A DNA stretch of 32,761 nt from assembly GCF_019443125.1 (NCBI RefSeq), contig NZ_JAHYXK010000030.1, forward strand, positions 1 through 32,761. Reading direction: 5' to 3'. Of the stretch, positions 1-8,557 are shown one piece after another. The DNA is from Pontibacter aydingkolensis. Lineage in GTDB: Bacteria > Bacteroidota > Bacteroidia > Cytophagales > Hymenobacteraceae. The notes under the pieces were generated by a model that saw nothing but the letters and a program-made list of their open reading frames with translations, was not told where the DNA came from and ran no database searches. The number at the start of each line of letters is the position of its first letter. Positions within the stretch are counted from its first letter, which is position 1. The translations under genes and the position numbers were made by a program.

Positions 1-93
1 TTCTACAACAGGGAAAGGCTCCATTCAAGCCTGGGATACCGCACACCAAAACAAATGGAAGAAAAATTAAACAGGAAACCTTTAGCAGCTTAA
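1..93 (+). CDS. IS3-family transposase (OrfB), C-terminal fragment
   Basis: The open frame runs from the window edge to a TAA stop at 91-93 and encodes the last 30 residues of a DDE (rve-type) integrase/transposase. The visible signature is the C-terminal block that starts FYNRERLHSSLGYRTP, which is typical of IS3-family OrfB proteins (F/YN..R.H..LGY.TP). The protein would catalyse transposition of the insertion sequence. The rest of the gene lies outside the window, so I cannot tell whether the copy is intact. The stop codon is followed within a few bases by a plausible IS right end, which supports the assignment. Confidence 0.85.
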   Translation, partial: FYNRERLHSSLGYRTPKQMEEKLNRKPLAA

Positions 94-98
94 TCTTG

Positions 99-123
99 TG
101 TCCGGGTTTTTGTTGCAAGTCCA
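99..123 (+). repeat. Probable right terminal inverted repeat of the IS3-family element
   Basis: Six bases after the transposase stop lies a G/T-rich 25-mer beginning TGTCCGGG and ending GCAAGTCCA. IS3-family elements end in TG...CA, and the right repeat normally sits just after orfB. The left repeat is outside the window, so pairing cannot be checked. A 3-bp target duplication would be the TAG at 124-126. Confidence 0.55.
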
Positions 124-147
124 TAGTAGTAGCAGCTTTCTCCTTTT

Positions 148-186
148 TGTCATACTGTAAGGATCTTGGTAGAAGGGAGGTTAAGC
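148..186 (+). repeat. Interspersed 39-bp intergenic repeat, copy 1
   Basis: The 39 bases from TGTCATACTG to GGTTAAGC match the reverse complement of 18265-18303 at 36 of 39 positions. Both copies lie in gene-free DNA. The second copy is 18 kb away inside the arginine locus, which indicates a dispersed repeat family. No open reading frame is associated with it. Confidence 0.7.
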
Positions 187-226
187 ATTTACTACAAAGC
201 TCTTACCTTTAAGGGTTATGTCAGAA

Positions 227-263
227 TTCCCCGCCTTGGATAAGGAGGGGTTAGGGGTGGTTA
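227..263 (+). repeat. G-rich intergenic repeat, copy 1 (TTCCCC...GGTTA)
   Basis: A block from TTCCCC through AGGAGGGGTTAGGGG to GGTTA resembles 18220-18251 (TTCCCC...GAGTTAGGGGGAGGTTA) on the same strand, with a short length difference. In both places it is the neighbour of the 39-bp repeat, but the relative orientation of the two modules differs. Apart from these repeats and the IS end, I see nothing gene-like in 94-318. Confidence 0.5.
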
Positions 264-318
264 GACCCGGTTCTGAAGGCAATCCATATAATCAATCTTA
301 ATCCCCATTAATCTGTGG

Positions 319-936
319 TCAAAGAATCTGCTTCACCTCTTCTACATACTTTACCAGCTCCGGGAAAAAGGTTTCAAACTCATCAGCGTACAACGTATAG
401 TTTTGTTCCAGTTCATACACCGCTGTTTCCATTCCCGATTCAAAGGATGCTCTTCTGCTCATGCCTGTTAAAGCCCTGCCTACTCCTTCGAGTTGCGCAT
501 AGCCTAACAGCCAGTTATGTTGCCGCATGTGCTCAAAAATATACTTCATGCGTTCGGGAAGCAGGTGCATAGAGGCGCCTACTATGTTGTATACTTTTTC
601 GGTGTAAAGTATTAGCGGCTCATCGGCATACTGCTCAAATCTGCTGGCCAGGAAATGATCGTAATACATATCGGCAATAACCGGGGCAAATTTGCGGTAC
701 TGTGGCCGTAGTCTTGCTTTTGTTTCGGCTACGATTTCATGCGTGTCGGTGTAGGTGTCGATCAGGCGGTGCAGTTTAATGCCTTTGGCTACCTCTGAAG
801 TATAAAGCGCTGCCTGCTTGCCTTTTACAGTATCAGCAATAAAATTGCCCAGCAGTAATTCAGGGTTGTCGCCGGATAAAAATGCATGCGCCAGAAAGTT
901 CAAAATTTCGGTGTGTTTAGTATCACGTACAAACAA
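319..936 (-). CDS. Acyl carrier protein phosphodiesterase-like protein (AcpH/DUF479)
   Basis: AcpH-family enzymes remove the 4'-phosphopantetheine arm from acyl carrier protein in the cytoplasm. The diagnostic N-terminal block is present (LNFLAHAFLSG, then LLGNFIADTVKGK, with His17 and Asp36), followed by the HRLIDTYTDTH segment near residues 55-66. This is the HD-like metal-binding core of the family. The length of about 200 residues is normal. The annotated ATG at 936 gives eleven extra residues ahead of the conserved start. Most relatives begin at the residue equivalent to Leu12, so the TTG at 901-903 is an alternative start. ACP hydrolase activity has been shown for few members, so the function is a family-level prediction. 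The gene stands alone on the minus strand. Confidence 0.8.
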   Translation of the reverse strand: MFVRDTKHTEILNFLAHAFLSGDNPELLLGNFIADTVKGKQAALYTSEVAKGIKLHRLIDTYTDTHEIVAETKARLRPQYRKFAPVIADMYYDHFLASRFEQYADEPLILYTEKVYNIVGASMHLLPERMKYIFEHMRQHNWLLGYAQLEGVGRALTGMSRRASFESGMETAVYELEQNYTLYADEFETFFPELVKYVEEVKQIL

Positions 937-1044
937 TAAAGTATAAAGACTGTTTACAAACCTAAACAGTTATGTATTACACGAGTATAAACCCTGAACT
1001 ATTTAGCCGCGTAATCAAAACTCACTACCACAAAGTATAGAACT

Positions 1045-1548
1045 ATGGATAATAATCAAAACAAACAGGAAAGCCTGAACAAACTTATCGATATGATTAA
1101 AGACGTAGATATCGCTATGATGACTACGATTGACGATGACGGTAGCTTGCGCAGCCGGCCTATGCGAACTCAGAAAGCAGCGACGGATGGGGTGCTATGG
1201 TTTTTTACTGGTTATGAATCCGGTAAATCGCATGAGATAAAGGATAACGATGCGCATGTAAACTTAAGCTACGCAGAACCGGATGATGAGCTGTATGTGT
1301 CTGTTTCTGGCAGGGCAACGTTAACCAGAGACAAGCAAAAGATAGACGAACTCTGGAACCCTACATTAAAAGCCTGGTTTCCGAACGGGAAAGACGACCC
1401 GAATGTAGGGCTTATTAAAGTAACTATTGACAAAGCAGAATACTGGGACGCTCCTAACAGTAAGTTGGTACATCTGTACGGCATGGCCAAAGCCGCCATT
1501 ACCGGCGAAAAGACAAAGCCCGGCGACAACGAAAAGATAAATATGTAG
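1045..1548 (+). CDS. Pyridoxamine 5'-phosphate oxidase-family / general stress protein 26-like protein
   Basis: A 167-residue single-domain protein of the FMN-binding split-barrel superfamily. Visible features are the N-terminal helix, the strand pair IAMMTTIDDDGSLRSRPM (flavin-phosphate side), LWFFTGYESGKSHEI, and the YVSVSGRATLTRDK strand. The C-terminal block with WFPNGKDDPNVGLIKV and AEYWDAP is characteristic of the COG3871 general stress proteins rather than of PdxH. Members bind FMN, FAD or F420, but their substrates are generally unknown. It is cytoplasmic, with no signal peptide. The ATG at 1045 is preceded by an AAGTATA word and no clear Shine-Dalgarno. A hairpin follows the stop. 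Confidence 0.85.
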   Translation: MDNNQNKQESLNKLIDMIKDVDIAMMTTIDDDGSLRSRPMRTQKAATDGVLWFFTGYESGKSHEIKDNDAHVNLSYAEPDDELYVSVSGRATLTRDKQKIDELWNPTLKAWFPNGKDDPNVGLIKVTIDKAEYWDAPNSKLVHLYGMAKAAITGEKTKPGDNEKINM

Positions 1549-1575
1549 GTATAAATAATGGCCTATAGCTTGAAA

Positions 1576-1614
1576 GAAGCACCTGCTAAACTTTATTGTC
1601 TGGCAGGTGTTTTC
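1576..1614 (+). terminator. Rho-independent terminator after the split-barrel protein gene
   Basis: GCACCTGC (1579-1586) pairs with GCAGGTGT (1603-1610) across a 16-base loop and is followed by TTTTC. It lies 30 bp after the stop at 1548 and is correctly oriented for the plus-strand gene. Confidence 0.6.
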
Positions 1615-1663
1615 ATGTTCAGCAATTTCTTTATCTTAAGTATAAATCGTAAGCCATACTTTC

Positions 1664-2401
1664 TTGATATCTCCTCAAACCGAAATTCCCCGACTTACAA
1701 CACTTACGCTTTTTGGTGTTAAAAATGGCCATCTTCGCTGGGGACTGGCACAGATGGGCACCTCGGTACCACACCTTGCCAAAGTGCCGGGGCTGTTGTT
1801 TTATAAGCTACTGGGCAGCGGGCACGGCAAGGGCTTTAGTATAAAACCAAACTTTAAGCGCTACGGCCAGCTGTGCACCTGGCAAAGCGAGGCGGCGGCA
1901 GATGACTTCTTGCATAATTCTGCCCTCATGCAGGAGTATAAAAAGCATACATTTGAGACCTGGACGGTGAAGCTGTTGCCTTATCAATCGCATGGGCAGT
2001 GGGATAAGCAGGAGCCCTTCTCGCCTACCCTCTCTGAAAAGCATACCGATGGTCCTATTGCTGTGCTAACCCGTGCAAGTATAAATTGGCGTGCCCTACC
2101 AAATTTCTGGCGATTTGTACCCAAAACAAGCACAGCGCTTGATAATGCCGAAGGCTTGATCTGTTCGATTGGTTTAGGTGAACTGCCTTTTGTGCGGCAA
2201 GCAACTTTCAGCATCTGGCAAAGTATGGACGCCATGAAAGCCTACGCCTATAAAAACCCGCTGCACCAGGAAGTAATGCGCCGAACCCGTTCTGAAAACT
2301 GGTACAGCGAAGAGCTTTTTGCCCGCTTTAAACCGGTTGCCAGCCTAGGCACATGGAATGGTGTAAACCCCTTGCAGAACAGAGTTGTTGACACAGTATA
2401 A
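1664..2401 (+). CDS. CrtA-like (spheroidene monooxygenase family) protein
   Basis: A 245-residue protein resembling the spheroidene monooxygenase CrtA family, a haem-dependent group related to dimeric alpha-beta barrel (DUF3291-type) proteins. Recognisable blocks are LTLFGVKNGHLRWGLAQMG, PGLLFYKLLGSGHGKGFSI, the YGQLCTWQSEAAADDFL segment and a C-terminal NWYSEELFARFKP. In purple bacteria CrtA oxidises carotenoids. Bacteroidota homologues are widespread and mostly uncharacterised, so a carotenoid substrate is only a possibility here, and no other carotenoid gene is in the window. The frame has no ATG before the conserved region. The TTG at 1664 is the best start, and the next ATG (MGTSVPH) would remove conserved residues. 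It converges on the lysE-like gene with one base between the stops. Confidence 0.65.
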   Translation: MISPQTEIPRLTTLTLFGVKNGHLRWGLAQMGTSVPHLAKVPGLLFYKLLGSGHGKGFSIKPNFKRYGQLCTWQSEAAADDFLHNSALMQEYKKHTFETWTVKLLPYQSHGQWDKQEPFSPTLSEKHTDGPIAVLTRASINWRALPNFWRFVPKTSTALDNAEGLICSIGLGELPFVRQATFSIWQSMDAMKAYAYKNPLHQEVMRRTRSENWYSEELFARFKPVASLGTWNGVNPLQNRVVDTV

Positions 2402-2402
2402 G

Positions 2403-2999
2403 CTACATTATACCGGCAACTCCAAAGCCCATAATCAGTACGCTGCTGGCGATATTTAAAAGCCGTACAATGGACGGGTTACTTACAAAGCGCCCCAGCG
2501 TAGCGCCAAAGCTGGCAAATGCCAACTGAATAATCAGGCTACCGGTAAAGATAGCTGTAGCCAGTGCAATGATATTCAGCAAGCCTGTGGCCGGTGAAAC
2601 CAGTTGCCCCGAAAAACCCAGGAAAAGAATGACGGTAAGTGGGTTGATGATGGTAAGCAAATATGTTGAGAGAAGGTAATTCGTCTTTTTGGTATCACCC
2701 GGATTTAGCCTGTCTGTCTGAACAGCCTTTATACTTCCTTTTAACATCCAGGCCCCAAATAAAAACAGAGCAAGTGAGGTGATGTAAACAAAAAGCTGCT
2801 GATTCATGTCCAGGAAACCTGCCAGGAAAGTGCCTGCTGTGAAGGCTACTATGCCATAGGTAAAATCGGCCAGTGCGGCTCCTATCCCACTCATAACGCC
2901 GCTTCTCCATCCGGTGTTAAGCCCCCGATTTATAATAAGTATAGCGATGGGCCCCACTGCAATGGCAATCGTTAACCCAAATACAAATGCTTTTACCAT
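2403..2999 (-). CDS. LysE/RhtB-family amino acid exporter
   Basis: A 198-residue integral membrane protein with about six hydrophobic helices. The N-terminal signature is typical of the LysE/RhtB family: a first helix FVFGLTIAIAVGPIAILI with the conserved G-P, followed by NRGLNTGWRSGVMSGIGAALAD. These proteins export basic or neutral amino acids, or related small molecules, using the proton motive force. The substrate cannot be read from sequence. Length is standard. The gene ends one base from the convergent CrtA-like gene, and I see no hairpin between them, so read-through antisense transcription is likely. Confidence 0.85.
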   Translation of the reverse strand: MVKAFVFGLTIAIAVGPIAILIINRGLNTGWRSGVMSGIGAALADFTYGIVAFTAGTFLAGFLDMNQQLFVYITSLALFLFGAWMLKGSIKAVQTDRLNPGDTKKTNYLLSTYLLTIINPLTVILFLGFSGQLVSPATGLLNIIALATAIFTGSLIIQLAFASFGATLGRFVSNPSIVRLLNIASSVLIMGFGVAGIM

Positions 3000-3064
3000 A
3001 CGTCTAAAATTTTATGTTTTACCTGTAGACGTACAACACTTTGAAAAGACGCAGCAACAAGAGT

Positions 3065-3772
3065 TTACTTTTTCATCCGTTGCATGATATCCTCCAGCAG
3101 GTCTACCTGTATCTGCTGGATCTCTATCAGGCGTTGGTTTTGCTGTATAATCAGGTGGTCTATTTTTTCGTGGAGCAGCCTTATCTCCAGCTCGGCCTTA
3201 AGGTTTACCTGGTAATCGTACTCCGATCGCTGCCGGTCCTTGGCATCTTTGCGGTTCTGGCTCATCATAATAATTGGGGCCTGTATAGCGGCAAGGCAAG
3301 AAAGGATCAGGTTTAAAAGTATAAACGGGTAAGGGTCGAATGGACTGGTGACCAAAAGGAATATATTTATCGCCATCCACACGAACAGGAAGGAAAAGAA
3401 GATCATGATAAACGTCCAGCTGCCGCCAAAGGATGAGATCTTATCAGACAGACGCTCTCCGATCGTTAGCTGTTCAGTTAGTTCGTCTTCGATGTTAGAA
3501 GACAGTAATTCATGCTTGTTTATACTTTGGAGTACTTCCTCTTCCAGGTCTGAAATCTCGCCCATCTCACGGGTAAGCAAGGTTTCGAGGTAAAGGTTGC
3601 GGTAGCGGTTTAATTGGCTTAGTGCTATGTATTGCTGTTCGTCAAAATCCGGATGGTCTGCTTTTATCAGCTCCAGTATACTTTTGCGGATGCTTGAGCC
3701 ATGCACCAACTGCTGCATGGGCAGGTGCTTTTTGGTGATCTGGCAAATGCCTGTTAAGCGATGGTTCTTCAT
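3065..3772 (-). CDS. DUF1003 membrane protein
   Basis: The DUF1003 core is clear. A region rich in acidic residues and leucine precedes LSDKISSFGGSWTFI, then two transmembrane helices (IIFFSFLFVWMAINIFLL and FILLNLILSCLAAIQAPIIMM), then the family signature SQNRKDAKDRQRSEYDYQVNLKAELEI and a basic coiled-coil tail. I chose the ATG at 3772 (MKNHRLTGICQITKK), which matches the usual N-terminus of this family. An upstream in-frame ATG at 3817 adds fifteen cysteine-rich residues that look unrelated. Many relatives carry a CxxC near the N-terminus, but only one Cys (in GICQI) remains here. The biochemical role of the family is unknown. Confidence 0.8.
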   Translation of the reverse strand: MKNHRLTGICQITKKHLPMQQLVHGSSIRKSILELIKADHPDFDEQQYIALSQLNRYRNLYLETLLTREMGEISDLEEEVLQSINKHELLSSNIEDELTEQLTIGERLSDKISSFGGSWTFIMIFFSFLFVWMAINIFLLVTSPFDPYPFILLNLILSCLAAIQAPIIMMSQNRKDAKDRQRSEYDYQVNLKAELEIRLLHEKIDHLIIQQNQRLIEIQQIQVDLLEDIMQRMKK

Positions 3773-3872
3773 GGGGCAACAGCTAAACCTAGTGTTGCAT
3801 ACGAGTAAACAGGCCAAAAGGAATAAGCCTGCATAACGCTGATCAAGGCTGTGCAGGCTATAAAGTATAATT

Positions 3873-4547
3873 TTACTTTAAAGGGCTCTGGTCTGGTGCG
3901 ATCTCTTGTATAACGCGTTGCAGGTGTGCAGCCAGACCATCGTAAAGTCTGTAACCACGGCTCACTAAATGTATGTTAGTGCCATTAAGAAGATACAGGC
4001 TCGGAAAAGCAGTTGCCTGCAAATGCCTGGCTATTATAAAGTCCTGCTTTGTTTTATCGATGATCTCTTCGGAGTTGAACTTCTCCAGAAAGTCTTCTTC
4101 TGTTATGCCGAAAAGCAAAGCTATACTTGCCAGCACTTCCGGTTTAGTTACATCGTTGTTTTTAGCGTAAAAAGCGTTTTGTATGGCTTCGGCCATTTCC
4201 ATCTCATGCTCCGGTTTAAGGTAGCGTATGGCTACCACAGCGCGGCAAGCAGGTTCGGTATCATATACAAAGTCTTCACGCTCAAAAAAAGTATAATCAA
4301 ATGGCTGTTCTGTAACATGCTCTACATCCTGCCAATGTTGTTTTATACTTGCTTTCATTTGCTCCTCCAGTGGCTTTTCAGTGCCGGGACGCAAACCTCC
4401 CATTACCAGTTTAAACTGCATAGTGCCCTGCTGCTCTTCAATTGTTTTTTTAATTACAGGAGCAAAACCATAGCACCACGAGCACATCGGGTCCATCACA
4501 TAGATCAGGTGAAGAATATCAAGTAGGTCTTCTTGCTGCTTTTCCAT
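3873..4547 (-). CDS. DsbA-family thioredoxin-fold oxidoreductase
   Basis: A 224-residue protein with a Cys22-Ser-Trp-Cys25 redox motif in the setting YVMDPMCSWCYGFAP, followed by the helical insertion and the cis-proline region (AFPSLYLLN) of the DsbA/FrnE-like superfamily. The MDPMCSWCYGF block is typical of the cytoplasmic COG3531-type group. No signal peptide is visible, so a periplasmic disulfide role is unlikely. A cytoplasmic thiol oxidoreductase or isomerase role is more plausible, with unknown substrate. The start at 4547 gives a normal length. The gene is 100 bp upstream of the DUF1003 gene on the same strand and may be cotranscribed with it. Confidence 0.82.
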   Translation of the reverse strand: MEKQQEDLLDILHLIYVMDPMCSWCYGFAPVIKKTIEEQQGTMQFKLVMGGLRPGTEKPLEEQMKASIKQHWQDVEHVTEQPFDYTFFEREDFVYDTEPACRAVVAIRYLKPEHEMEMAEAIQNAFYAKNNDVTKPEVLASIALLFGITEEDFLEKFNSEEIIDKTKQDFIIARHLQATAFPSLYLLNGTNIHLVSRGYRLYDGLAAHLQRVIQEIAPDQSPLK

Positions 4548-4571
4548 AGTGCAAAGATAATGTAATTGGAG

Positions 4572-4737
4572 CGGTGATTAAGGGGATTTTAATGATTTTT
4601 CATGATTACGATAATGTATTTGAAACTGCTATACCAAAAGATGGCTATTGAAAGTGGTACAATAGATTTAAGATTAACCCCATCTTTAAATTAAGAGTCA
4701 GATATCATTTTAATCACTAAAATCTCCTTAATCACCG
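4572..4737. repeat. Large imperfect inverted repeat upstream of leuS
   Basis: A 26-base arm at 4572-4597 (starting CGGTGATTAAGG) is complementary to 4712-4737 at 24 of 26 positions, with 114 bases between. The arms carry the same AATCCCCTTAAT-type words seen around 293-312. This looks like a dispersed palindromic intergenic element rather than a terminator, since neither arm is followed by a T-run and the loop is long. It occupies most of the 243-bp gap between the DsbA-like gene and leuS. Confidence 0.6.
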
Positions 4738-4790
4738 GTCAATGAATTAACTTAGCGGTTTAAGATTAAACACGCGAATCACGATAAAAA

Positions 4791-7556
4791 ATGTCAGAGT
4801 ATAATTTTAACCAGATTGAGAAGAAATGGCAACGTTACTGGGAAGATAACCAGACGTTTAAAGCCAAGGAAAGTAAGGATAAACCTAAGTACTACGCCCT
4901 AGATATGTTCCCGTATCCGTCAGGTGCCGGTTTGCACGTAGGGCATCCACTTGGTTATATTGCCTCTGACATTGTAAGTCGTTACAAGCGCCTTAAAGGA
5001 TTTAATGTGCTGCACCCAATGGGTTTTGACTCGTTTGGTTTGCCAGCTGAGCAATATGCTATTCAAACAGGTCAGCACCCTGCCATTACAACCGAGCAGA
5101 ACATTACCCGATACATTGAGCAGCTAAAAAACATCGGCTTCTCTTTTGACTGGGAACGTGAGATACGCACCTCCGACCCAGGCTATTACAAATGGACGCA
5201 GTGGATCTTTATGCAGCTGTTCAACAGCTTTTATAACTACACTTCGGATAAGGCTGAAAGTATAGACAAGTTAATTGCAGAGTTTGAAACTAATGGCAAT
5301 GCCAATGTAAATGCCGCCTGCGACGATGATACGCCTGCCTTCACTCCTGAAGAATGGAAAAGTATGGACGAGCAGCAGCAGGCTGAAATCTTGCTGAAGT
5401 ATAGACTGACTTACGTGGCCGAGGCTGTAGTAAATTGGTGCCCTGCCCTTGGAACGGTGCTTGCAAACGACGAAGTTGTTGGCGGTGTATCAGAGCGTGG
5501 CGGTTACCCGGTGGAGCGTAAGAAAATGCGCCAGTGGATGATGCGCATCACAGCCTTTGCCGAACGTTTACTACAAGGCTTGGAAGAAATAGACTGGCCG
5601 GAACCGGTAAAGGAAATGCAGCGCAACTGGATCGGTAAATCAGTTGGCGCCGAGTTAGATTTTGCCATTGAAGGTGATGGTCATATAAAAGTATTTACAA
5701 CGCGTATCGATACTATTTTCGGGGCAACCTTTGTGGTGTTGGCGCCGGAGCATGAACTGGTAGAGCAGATCACAACAGACGAGCAACGTCAGCAGGTAGA
5801 AGCTTATGTGCAGGTGGCCAAAAACCGTTCGGAGCGTGAGCGTATGACGGACGTGAAAACCGTAAGCGGTGTGTTTACAGGTGCCTACGCCATCAACCCT
5901 ATCTCTGAAGAGCGCGTGCCGATCTGGATTGCTGATTATGTACTGGCTGGCTACGGCACAGGCGCCGTAATGGCTGTTCCGGGCCACGATAGCCGTGACT
6001 ATACTTTTGCCAAACACTTTAACCTGCCTATCAGAGAAGTTGTAGCAGGCGGAAACATAGAAGAAGAAGCTTACGCTGCCAAAGAAGGTAAAATTATCAA
6101 CTCTGGTTTCCTGAACGGACTGGAAGTGAAAGAAGCCATAAAAGCAGGTATAGCCAGAGCCGAAGAACTGGGTGTTGGCAAAGGACGTGTGCAGTACCGC
6201 ATGCGCGATGCCGTGTTCAGCCGCCAGCGTTACTGGGGTGAGCCGGTGCCGGTATACTTTAAAGATGGCATTCCGCAGTTGCTGGATGACAAAGGACTGC
6301 CGCTGGAATTGCCTAAGATTGACGCATACCTGCCAACAGAAACTGGAGAGCCGCCACTTGGCCGCGCCGTAGACTGGAAGTATAACAACAAGTATGAGTA
6401 TGAGCTGAGCACCATGCCGGGTTGGGCTGGCAGCAGCTGGTACTGGTACCGCTACATGGATCCTCAGAATAACGCAGAATTTGCAGCTAAAGATAAGATA
6501 GAGTACTGGCGAAATGTAGATTTATACATTGGTGGCTCTGAACACGCAACGGGTCACCTACTCTACTCCCGCTTCTGGAACAAATTTATGTTTGACCTGG
6601 AGCTGGTGGTTGAGCATGAGCCATTCAAAAAGCTAATAAACCAAGGCATGATCCAGGGGCGATCTAACTTTGTATACCGCATTAACGGCACAAATAAGTA
6701 TGTTTCTCTTGGCTTGAAAGATCAGTATGAAACAACACAGCTGCATGTGGATGTGAACATTGTAGAGAACGACGTGCTAGACCTGGAAGCCTTTAAAAAG
6801 TGGCGACCTGAGAATGCGGATGCCGAGTTTATATTGGAAGACGGAAAGTATAACGTTGGCGTCGAGATCGAGAAGATGTCGAAGTCGAAGTATAACGTAG
6901 TGAACCCTGATGACATTGTAGAGCGCCAGGGAGCTGACACGCTGCGCATGTACGAGATGTTTCTGGGGCCGCTAGAGCAGTTCAAGCCTTGGAATACCAA
7001 CGGTATGGACGGCGTGCACAAGTTTCTACGTAAGTTCTGGAGACTCTTCCACGATAACGACGGAAACTTTGCTATTTCTGATGATGCTCCTACTGCCGAA
7101 GAACTGAAGTCGCTGCACAAGACGATCAAAAAAGTAGAGGAAGACATAGAGCGTTTCTCGTTTAACACCTCTGTTTCAACCTTTATGATTTGCGTGAATG
7201 AGTTGACACAGCTGAAGACGAACAAGCGTGCTATACTGGAACCACTAACGGTTATACTTTCATCATACGCACCGCACATTACCGAAGAGCTTTGGGAAAA
7301 ACTGGGCCATACAGAAAGCATAACGTTTGCAACCTATCCGGAGTGGAAAGAGGAATATCTTACCGAGAACTCATTTGAGTACCCAGTATCAATAAATGGT
7401 AAAACGCGCTCTAAAATGACTTTTGCAGTAGATGCGCCCAAAGCTGAAATAGAAAAGGCTGTATTGGCAGATGAGCAGGTGCAGAAATTCATGGATGGTA
7501 AACCGGCAAAAAAAATCATCATTGTGCCGAACAAAATTATCAATGTGGTAGTATAA
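4791..7556 (+). CDS. leuS: Leucyl-tRNA synthetase
   Basis: Charges tRNA-Leu with leucine in the cytoplasm. Class I signatures are intact: the HIGH motif as HVGH (residues 49-52 in PYPSGAGLHVGHPLGY) and KMSKS at 695-699. The CP1 editing domain is present with the threonine-rich TTRIDTIFGATF and the conserved Asp of PGHDSRDYTFAKHF. The WYWYRYMDP leucine-specific region and the C-terminal anticodon-binding and tRNA-binding domains are also complete. At 921 residues it is longer than the E. coli enzyme (860). The extra length lies partly in an acidic, Asn/Ala-rich insertion near residues 150-200 and partly in a beta-rich insertion (about 620-690) just ahead of KMSKS. It is monocistronic, with a repeat upstream and a terminator downstream. 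Confidence 0.97.
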   Translation: MSEYNFNQIEKKWQRYWEDNQTFKAKESKDKPKYYALDMFPYPSGAGLHVGHPLGYIASDIVSRYKRLKGFNVLHPMGFDSFGLPAEQYAIQTGQHPAITTEQNITRYIEQLKNIGFSFDWEREIRTSDPGYYKWTQWIFMQLFNSFYNYTSDKAESIDKLIAEFETNGNANVNAACDDDTPAFTPEEWKSMDEQQQAEILLKYRLTYVAEAVVNWCPALGTVLANDEVVGGVSERGGYPVERKKMRQWMMRITAFAERLLQGLEEIDWPEPVKEMQRNWIGKSVGAELDFAIEGDGHIKVFTTRIDTIFGATFVVLAPEHELVEQITTDEQRQQVEAYVQVAKNRSERERMTDVKTVSGVFTGAYAINPISEERVPIWIADYVLAGYGTGAVMAVPGHDSRDYTFAKHFNLPIREVVAGGNIEEEAYAAKEGKIINSGFLNGLEVKEAIKAGIARAEELGVGKGRVQYRMRDAVFSRQRYWGEPVPVYFKDGIPQLLDDKGLPLELPKIDAYLPTETGEPPLGRAVDWKYNNKYEYELSTMPGWAGSSWYWYRYMDPQNNAEFAAKDKIEYWRNVDLYIGGSEHATGHLLYSRFWNKFMFDLELVVEHEPFKKLINQGMIQGRSNFVYRINGTNKYVSLGLKDQYETTQLHVDVNIVENDVLDLEAFKKWRPENADAEFILEDGKYNVGVEIEKMSKSKYNVVNPDDIVERQGADTLRMYEMFLGPLEQFKPWNTNGMDGVHKFLRKFWRLFHDNDGNFAISDDAPTAEELKSLHKTIKKVEEDIERFSFNTSVSTFMICVNELTQLKTNKRAILEPLTVILSSYAPHITEELWEKLGHTESITFATYPEWKEEYLTENSFEYPVSINGKTRSKMTFAVDAPKAEIEKAVLADEQVQKFMDGKPAKKIIIVPNKIINVVV

Positions 7557-7586
7557 GGTTACTCCATCTTACCAATTAACTATAGC

Positions 7587-7622
7587 AAAAAGCCGTTCAA
7601 GCCCCAAACTTGGCGGCTTTTT
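7587..7622 (+). terminator. leuS terminator
   Basis: AAAAAGCC (7587-7594) pairs with GGCTTTTT (7615-7622), and the sequence continues TGTTTTC. It lies 30 bp beyond the leuS stop and is a conventional intrinsic terminator. The A-run on the left arm makes it potentially bidirectional. Confidence 0.75.
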
Positions 7623-7690
7623 GTTTTCTGGGCTATCGTATACGTTAAGGTACTTTCTGCGTAGGATAATTAGAAGTCATTCTTGTTATC

Positions 7691-8545
7691 ATGCTACGTT
7701 TCCTGGTACCAACCGATTTTACTGCAAGCGCACAGACTGCTATGCGTACCGCCCTGCTTTTGGCAAAAAGCTTTGGGGCTGAGGTATTATTTATGCATGC
7801 CATGCATAAACCATTGGTGCCAGCCACCTCTCCCGAAGAAGTATTCAGCAGTATTTATGACGCGGACCGTCAGGAACTTCATGAGCAGCTCCGTACCTCA
7901 TGCCAGCATTTGTATGACGAATTAAATATACGTTCAAGTGAGGTTATAAAGCTGATAACCATCATGTCTGCACCTGTCTCGGACACTATTCTGCAAATGG
8001 TTGCCAAAGAGAAAATCGACCTGATCGTGATGGGGACCGGCGACAAGATCGGGCTAAAACGGTTGTTGTTTGGGAGCAATACGCAGGAAATGATAAACAT
8101 TACACCTGCACCTTTATTAGTGGTGCCGGAGAAACTTGAGTATAGAGGGTTTCAGAAAATCACTGTTATAATTCGTGCAAAGGATATCAGGATAAGACCT
8201 GGTTTACATATACTGGCACGTATAAGCCGCGTTTTTAATGCAGAATTGTCTTTCCTGCTTCTTGAAAGTACATCAAAGCATACTGGTGAGCTTGAAAACC
8301 TGCTTGAAAGTGTAGAGTTGCAAGAGCAGTTTGGTAAAAGTAAGTATGAAATTATCTCTGTTGGCAGCAATGAAAAAGCAGAAACGCTCGAGAACCTTAT
8401 CAGTAATACAGAACCCGACCTGATCGCGTGGTATTCTAAAAGAAAAGGTATCTGGTTTGATTCTGTAATGGAAGAGATCGCAGAGCAAGCTTCAACAAAG
8501 CTACAGATTCCGCTTCTGGTAATACCACCTGTGCCTGCTGACTAA
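7691..8545 (+). CDS. Universal stress protein, tandem UspA domains
   Basis: A 284-residue cytoplasmic protein with two Usp folds. Domain 1 (about 1-145) begins RFLVPTDFTASAQTAMRTALLLAKSFGAEV and ends with a nucleotide-binding-like stretch, DLIVMGTGDKIGLKRLLFGSNTQEMI...APLLVVP. The final G-S and first G of the classical G-2x-G-9x-G-S/T motif are kept, but the second glycine is Asp. Domain 2 (about 150-280) keeps the fold pattern (ITVIIRAKDIR, PDLIAWYSKRKG, PLLVIPP) but lacks a good ATP motif. The ATG at 7691 fits the conserved start. The antiporter gene begins 12 bp after the stop, so they are almost certainly one operon and this protein may regulate the transporter. Confidence 0.88.
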   Translation: MLRFLVPTDFTASAQTAMRTALLLAKSFGAEVLFMHAMHKPLVPATSPEEVFSSIYDADRQELHEQLRTSCQHLYDELNIRSSEVIKLITIMSAPVSDTILQMVAKEKIDLIVMGTGDKIGLKRLLFGSNTQEMINITPAPLLVVPEKLEYRGFQKITVIIRAKDIRIRPGLHILARISRVFNAELSFLLLESTSKHTGELENLLESVELQEQFGKSKYEIISVGSNEKAETLENLISNTEPDLIAWYSKRKGIWFDSVMEEIAEQASTKLQIPLLVIPPVPAD

Positions 8546-8557
8546 CAATTCTGATGT

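Noticed and set aside
3969..4526. 185-codon open frame on the plus strand antisense to the DsbA-like gene
   Set aside because: The minus-strand frame carries the CSWC motif and a normal family fold. The plus-strand product has no recognisable features.
6722..7321. Long open frame on the minus strand inside leuS (199 codons)
   Set aside because: Serine-rich, low-complexity product antisense to conserved synthetase sequence (including KMSKS). It is a frame shadow, not a gene.
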